Positions 6,412-9,373 of a stretch of 9,373 nt of DNA are shown piece by piece. A program made the position numbers and the translations under genes. The number at the start of each line of letters is the position of its first letter. Positions within the stretch are counted from its first letter, which is position 1. The DNA is from Spirochaetaceae bacterium (lineage in GTDB: Bacteria > Spirochaetota > Spirochaetia > Treponematales > Breznakiellaceae). The DNA lies in the NCBI GenBank assembly GCA_031284645.1, contig JAITXS010000101.1, positions 1-9,373 on the forward strand, written 5' to 3'. The notes below the pieces were generated by a model. The model was not told where the DNA came from. It ran no database searches and saw only the letters and a program-made list of their open reading frames with translations.

Positions 6412-9033
6412 TAACTCGGTCTGAGTGCCGTCTTCCACTATGGTTTCGTTTGTGTTACCGGTGCCGCTGTCTTGCGGCAATACCTCGCCATTGTCGGTAT
6501 CACCTGCGGCGCTTTCCTGTACAACATCGTCATCTTCGATTACGATCCGGTCGACACCAACAACAAAATCCGGTTTTTCAATGTTCAGGATACGCACTCC
6601 CTGTGCACCCCTTCCCATTATTCTTATGGTATCGACTTTTAACTTGATTGATTTACCCTGACTTGTGATACACATAATTTCTTCAGATTCAAGAACGTTA
6701 ACGCAGCTTACCAAATCGCCGGTCTTTTCTCCGATGGTATATATCTTCTGTCCGCCGGTCGCCCTTCCGTGTGAGTTAAATTCACTAAAGTCAACCCGTT
6801 TACCGTAACCGTATTCGGATAAAAGGAGCATGCTTTCGCCCTCAACAACGCGGAGCACGCCGGTAAGCTCGTCACTGCTGTCGAGTTTTATGCCGCAGAC
6901 ACCGCGTGAGGCCCGTCCCATTGCACGAACTGCATTTTCGTTTGTACGGAGCGCCTGTCCTTGACGTGAAAGCAGAACAACCTCGTCACTGCCACTTGTT
7001 AAAAGAGCGCTTACCAGCCTGTCTCCCTCGTCAAGTTTAATTGCAATAACTCCTTTTGTCTTTGCCCTCGAGAACTCACGGGTTGTTACTTTTTTAACAA
7101 CACCGTGAGCTGTGCCCATAAACAAATAATGGTCATCAGAAAATTCTTTAAAGGATACAATTGCGGTAATTTCTTCGTTGGGCGAGACCGTAAGCAGGCC
7201 TTTAAGATGGGCACCCTTTGATGTTCGCGAACCTTCAGGAAGTTCGTGTACTTTAAGCCAATACGCTTTTCCCGCGCTGGTAATGAACAGGATATGCTCA
7301 TGTGTGGAAGCGACAAATATCTGTTTTACATAATCATCTTCGGAAAGTTTTGCGCTGATCATGCCTTTACCGCCGCGTCCCTGGTTTTTGTACGCAGACA
7401 CCGGCACTCGTTTTATATAACCGAGATTCGAGATAATGATCATCATCTCTTCTTTTTTGATGAGATCTTCGATATCAATATTTTCAATTTCCCCGTCAAC
7501 AATTTCAGTACGCCGTGCATCGCCGTAACGTTCCACAATGCTGTTTATCTCGTCTTTAATAAGAGCGCGTAGTTTATGATCATCGGCTAAAATTGATTTA
7601 TAATAGGCAATCTGGATTTCTATTTCTCCAAGCTCTTTTTGGATTTTTTCAACTTCAAGATGGGTTAAACGGCCGAGTCTCATATCGACAATGGCCTGAG
7701 CTTGAGCTTCTACCCGTGTTGTTATTTCCTCTTTCGACCGGGGCTCTGTTTTTGCCCTCTCTTCCGCCACCGGATAGAGGAATTTTTCTTTTAACGAATT
7801 TTTCGCGTTTTCAACATCCCGCGAGGCTTTGATAATTGCGACAACTTCGTCAATATGAGACAGCGTAATAATAAATCCGTTTAAAATATTTTCGCGTTCT
7901 TCGGCTTTGCGTAGATCATGTCGGGTGCGGCGGGTAACAACGTTAATACGGTGCTCAACAAAATACGAAATTAATTCTTGCAGGTTAAGCTGCCGGGGTT
8001 TACCGTTTACCAGCGCAATATTGATGATGCCGAATGTTGATTGCAGCGAGGTCTGGGCAAATAACTGATTTAACACAACTTTTAGAATCGCGTTTTTTTT
8101 CAGCTCAATTACAACACGTATACCCTCGCGGTCAGATTCGTCATTGGCATAGGCTATGCCTTCAAATTCTTTATCCCGCATTAAATCGCCGATTTTTTCA
8201 AGCAGGACTTTCGGCTTGACGCCGTAGGGGAGCTCGGTAAAGACTATAATTTCCTTGCCGTTTTTGGTTGTTTCAATATTGAACCTTCCGCGCATCAAAA
8301 TCTTGCCGCGTCCGGTTTTATACGCTTCTTTTATGCCACGCCGTCCGAAAACAACACCGCCGGTGGGGAAGTCCGGGCCGGTAACATACTTCATCAGCTC
8401 TTCAACGGAAATATCCGGCTTGTCAATAAAAGCGATCACAGCTGCGCAGATTTCACAGAGATTATGCGGAGGCATATTTGTCGCCATACCAACGGCAATA
8501 CCTTCGGAACCGTTGACAAGCAGGTGGGGCACTGCGGCGGGCAGAACAAGCGGTTCGCTTAAAGATTCATCAAAGTTCGGGACAAAGTCAACGGTTTCTT
8601 TTTTAAGATCGACAAGCATCTCGTTGCCGATCTTGGACAGTTTAGCCTCGGTATAACGCATGGCCGCAGGCGGATCCCCGTCAATACTACCGAAGTTTCC
8701 CTGCCCGTGTACAATAGGATAACGGAGCGAAAAGGTCTGCGCCAAACGGGCCATTGCCTCGTAAAGCGCCGCATCTCCGTGGGGGTGATATTTACCCATC
8801 GTATCACCAACGATACGGGCACTTTTCTTTGTCGTGGCCCCGGGATGTAGCCCTAGCTCGTCCATTGAATAGAGCAGTCTGCGATGGACAGGCTTTAACC
8901 CGTCCCGCACATCGGGCAGGGCGCGTGCGACAATAGTCGACACTGCGTAATTAAGAAAGTCGGTCTTAACTTCTTCTTCTATTGTTATCGGTATAACTTT
9001 TCCGGTTTGTTGCGCTGTCTCTGACTCTGCCAC
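6406..9033 (-). CDS. gyrA: DNA gyrase subunit A
   Basis: An 875-residue GyrA, normal in length. With GyrB it forms the A2B2 gyrase that introduces negative supercoils using ATP. The N-terminal breakage-reunion domain runs to about residue 525, with the DNA-linking tyrosine at Tyr127 (AAMRYTEAKLS) and the dimer-gate coiled coil around 370-500. The C-terminal wrapping domain begins near 530 and contains a GyrA box, QGRGGKG, at 551-557 (consensus QRRGGKG), which separates GyrA from ParC. The last 40 or so residues (from about 834) form an acidic, low-complexity tail. In the quinolone-determining region (HPHGDAALYE) the position of E. coli Ser83 is Ala88 and that of Asp87 is Glu92. The start is GTG 9031-9033 with AAGAAGGA about nine bases upstream. 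A promoter lies at 9073-9101, so it is probably expressed on its own. gyrB is not in the window on either side of it. Confidence 0.98.
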   Translation of the reverse strand: MAESETAQQTGKVIPITIEEEVKTDFLNYAVSTIVARALPDVRDGLKPVHRRLLYSMDELGLHPGATTKKSARIVGDTMGKYHPHGDAALYEAMARLAQTFSLRYPIVHGQGNFGSIDGDPPAAMRYTEAKLSKIGNEMLVDLKKETVDFVPNFDESLSEPLVLPAAVPHLLVNGSEGIAVGMATNMPPHNLCEICAAVIAFIDKPDISVEELMKYVTGPDFPTGGVVFGRRGIKEAYKTGRGKILMRGRFNIETTKNGKEIIVFTELPYGVKPKVLLEKIGDLMRDKEFEGIAYANDESDREGIRVVIELKKNAILKVVLNQLFAQTSLQSTFGIINIALVNGKPRQLNLQELISYFVEHRINVVTRRTRHDLRKAEERENILNGFIITLSHIDEVVAIIKASRDVENAKNSLKEKFLYPVAEERAKTEPRSKEEITTRVEAQAQAIVDMRLGRLTHLEVEKIQKELGEIEIQIAYYKSILADDHKLRALIKDEINSIVERYGDARRTEIVDGEIENIDIEDLIKKEEMMIIISNLGYIKRVPVSAYKNQGRGGKGMISAKLSEDDYVKQIFVASTHEHILFITSAGKAYWLKVHELPEGSRTSKGAHLKGLLTVSPNEEITAIVSFKEFSDDHYLFMGTAHGVVKKVTTREFSRAKTKGVIAIKLDEGDRLVSALLTSGSDEVVLLSRQGQALRTNENAVRAMGRASRGVCGIKLDSSDELTGVLRVVEGESMLLLSEYGYGKRVDFSEFNSHGRATGGQKIYTIGEKTGDLVSCVNVLESEEIMCITSQGKSIKLKVDTIRIMGRGAQGVRILNIEKPDFVVGVDRIVIEDDDVVQESAAGDTDNGEVLPQDSGTGNTNETIVEDGTQTELF

Positions 9034-9072
9034 GGGGATAAATCCTTCTTAAATTGTTGTCTATTATTATTA

Positions 9073-9101
9073 AGTATAACAAATTAAGCCATTTCTGTCT
9101 A
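9073..9101 (-). promoter_or_regulatory. gyrA promoter (sigma70 type, extended -10)
   Basis: Reading the minus strand, TAGACA (9101-9096) is followed after exactly 17 bases by TATACT (9078-9073). Each box matches consensus at 5 of 6, and TGT precedes the -10 as an extended -10. AT-rich sequence upstream (9102-9120), with the repeated ATTTCG words, might act as an UP element. The leader to the GTG would be about 30 to 35 bases, leaving room for the AAGAAGGA ribosome binding site. This is the best promoter in the window. Confidence 0.65.
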
Positions 9102-9373
9102 GATTTCGCAAATTTCGTTTTGGTCGATGGGTCGGATGGTGAATAATCGGGAAGACCGGGTCTAAAACTCCTTCCCGCAGCCTTTTACTTGAGAGGGAGC
9201 ACAGTTCGGCAGTAAACGTGGAAGCGGAAAAACGAGATATTTATTTTCGCGTCTCCCCTGTCTTCGAAGTCTTCGGCTTCGTTCAGGCTTGCCTCCGGTC
9301 TTCTGTGCTGCCTCCATTGGGGTTACGGCTTTGAGGCGGGAGAGCAGATCTGCAATTTATCCATACTGATTCC
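9102..9373. other. Non-coding region upstream of gyrA with inverted repeats
   Basis: No credible gene was found on either strand: every frame is interrupted or lacks a start codon and ribosome binding site. One plus-strand frame is open from about 9218 to the edge but has no start and an unconvincing composition. The region is richer in GC than the accessory DNA at the other end. It holds several inverted repeats: CGGGAAG 9148-9154 with CTTCCCG 9171-9177, an overlapping AGACC/GGTCT, the palindrome CTTCGAAG with a repeated GTCTTCG word around 9261-9276, and GCACAG near 9199 with CTGTGC near 9304. It could be decayed coding sequence, a repeat, or an unrecognised structured RNA. No tRNA or known riboswitch was recognised. 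Confidence 0.4.

Noticed and set aside
7246..7572. Plus-strand frames inside gyrA (also near 6425, 7593, 8034 and 8255)
   Set aside because: These are antisense shadows of a highly conserved gene, with no start signals or family features.

Overview
The window looks like a chromosomal segment of a Treponema-type spirochaete. The best evidence is the GyrA protein, whose N-terminal half closely resembles treponemal GyrA. It has alanine where E. coli GyrA has Ser83, as I recall for other spirochaetes. A DUF4954-family beta-helix protein, a family I associate with treponemes and Bacteroidetes, fits this. The assignment comes from memory of these families, not from a search.

There are three parts. 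(1) Positions 1-1260 are AT-rich accessory DNA: the 3' end of a gene with an FG-GAP/VCBS-like calcium-loop motif, then a small four-helix membrane protein gene. Each is followed by a copy of a diverged, hairpin-rich intergenic repeat (about 306-511 and 1121-1261). The one-gene, one-repeat, same-strand layout resembles a chromosomal integron cassette array, but canonical core sites were not found. (2) Positions 1348-6371 hold a compact three-gene plus-strand group: a MIO-type aromatic amino acid ammonia-lyase, a beta-ketoacyl-ACP synthase with intact Cys-His-Lys-His residues, and a 730-residue DUF4954 protein. The lyase and synthase resemble the pair found in aryl polyene and flexirubin clusters, where a cinnamate-like acid primes chain extension with malonyl-ACP. 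No carrier protein, ligase, ketoreductase, dehydratase, chain-length factor or exporter is present here. (3) Positions 6406-9033 encode DNA gyrase subunit A on the minus strand, convergent with the three-gene group, with its own good sigma70-type promoter at 9073-9101. About 270 bases of apparently non-coding, inverted-repeat-rich DNA lie beyond it.

The lyase and synthase could act in sequence: deaminate tyrosine or phenylalanine to a cinnamic acid, then extend that acid on a carrier protein. The role of the DUF4954 protein is unknown. Its close spacing and strong ribosome binding site suggest co-expression. gyrA is a housekeeping gene with no evident functional link to the rest.
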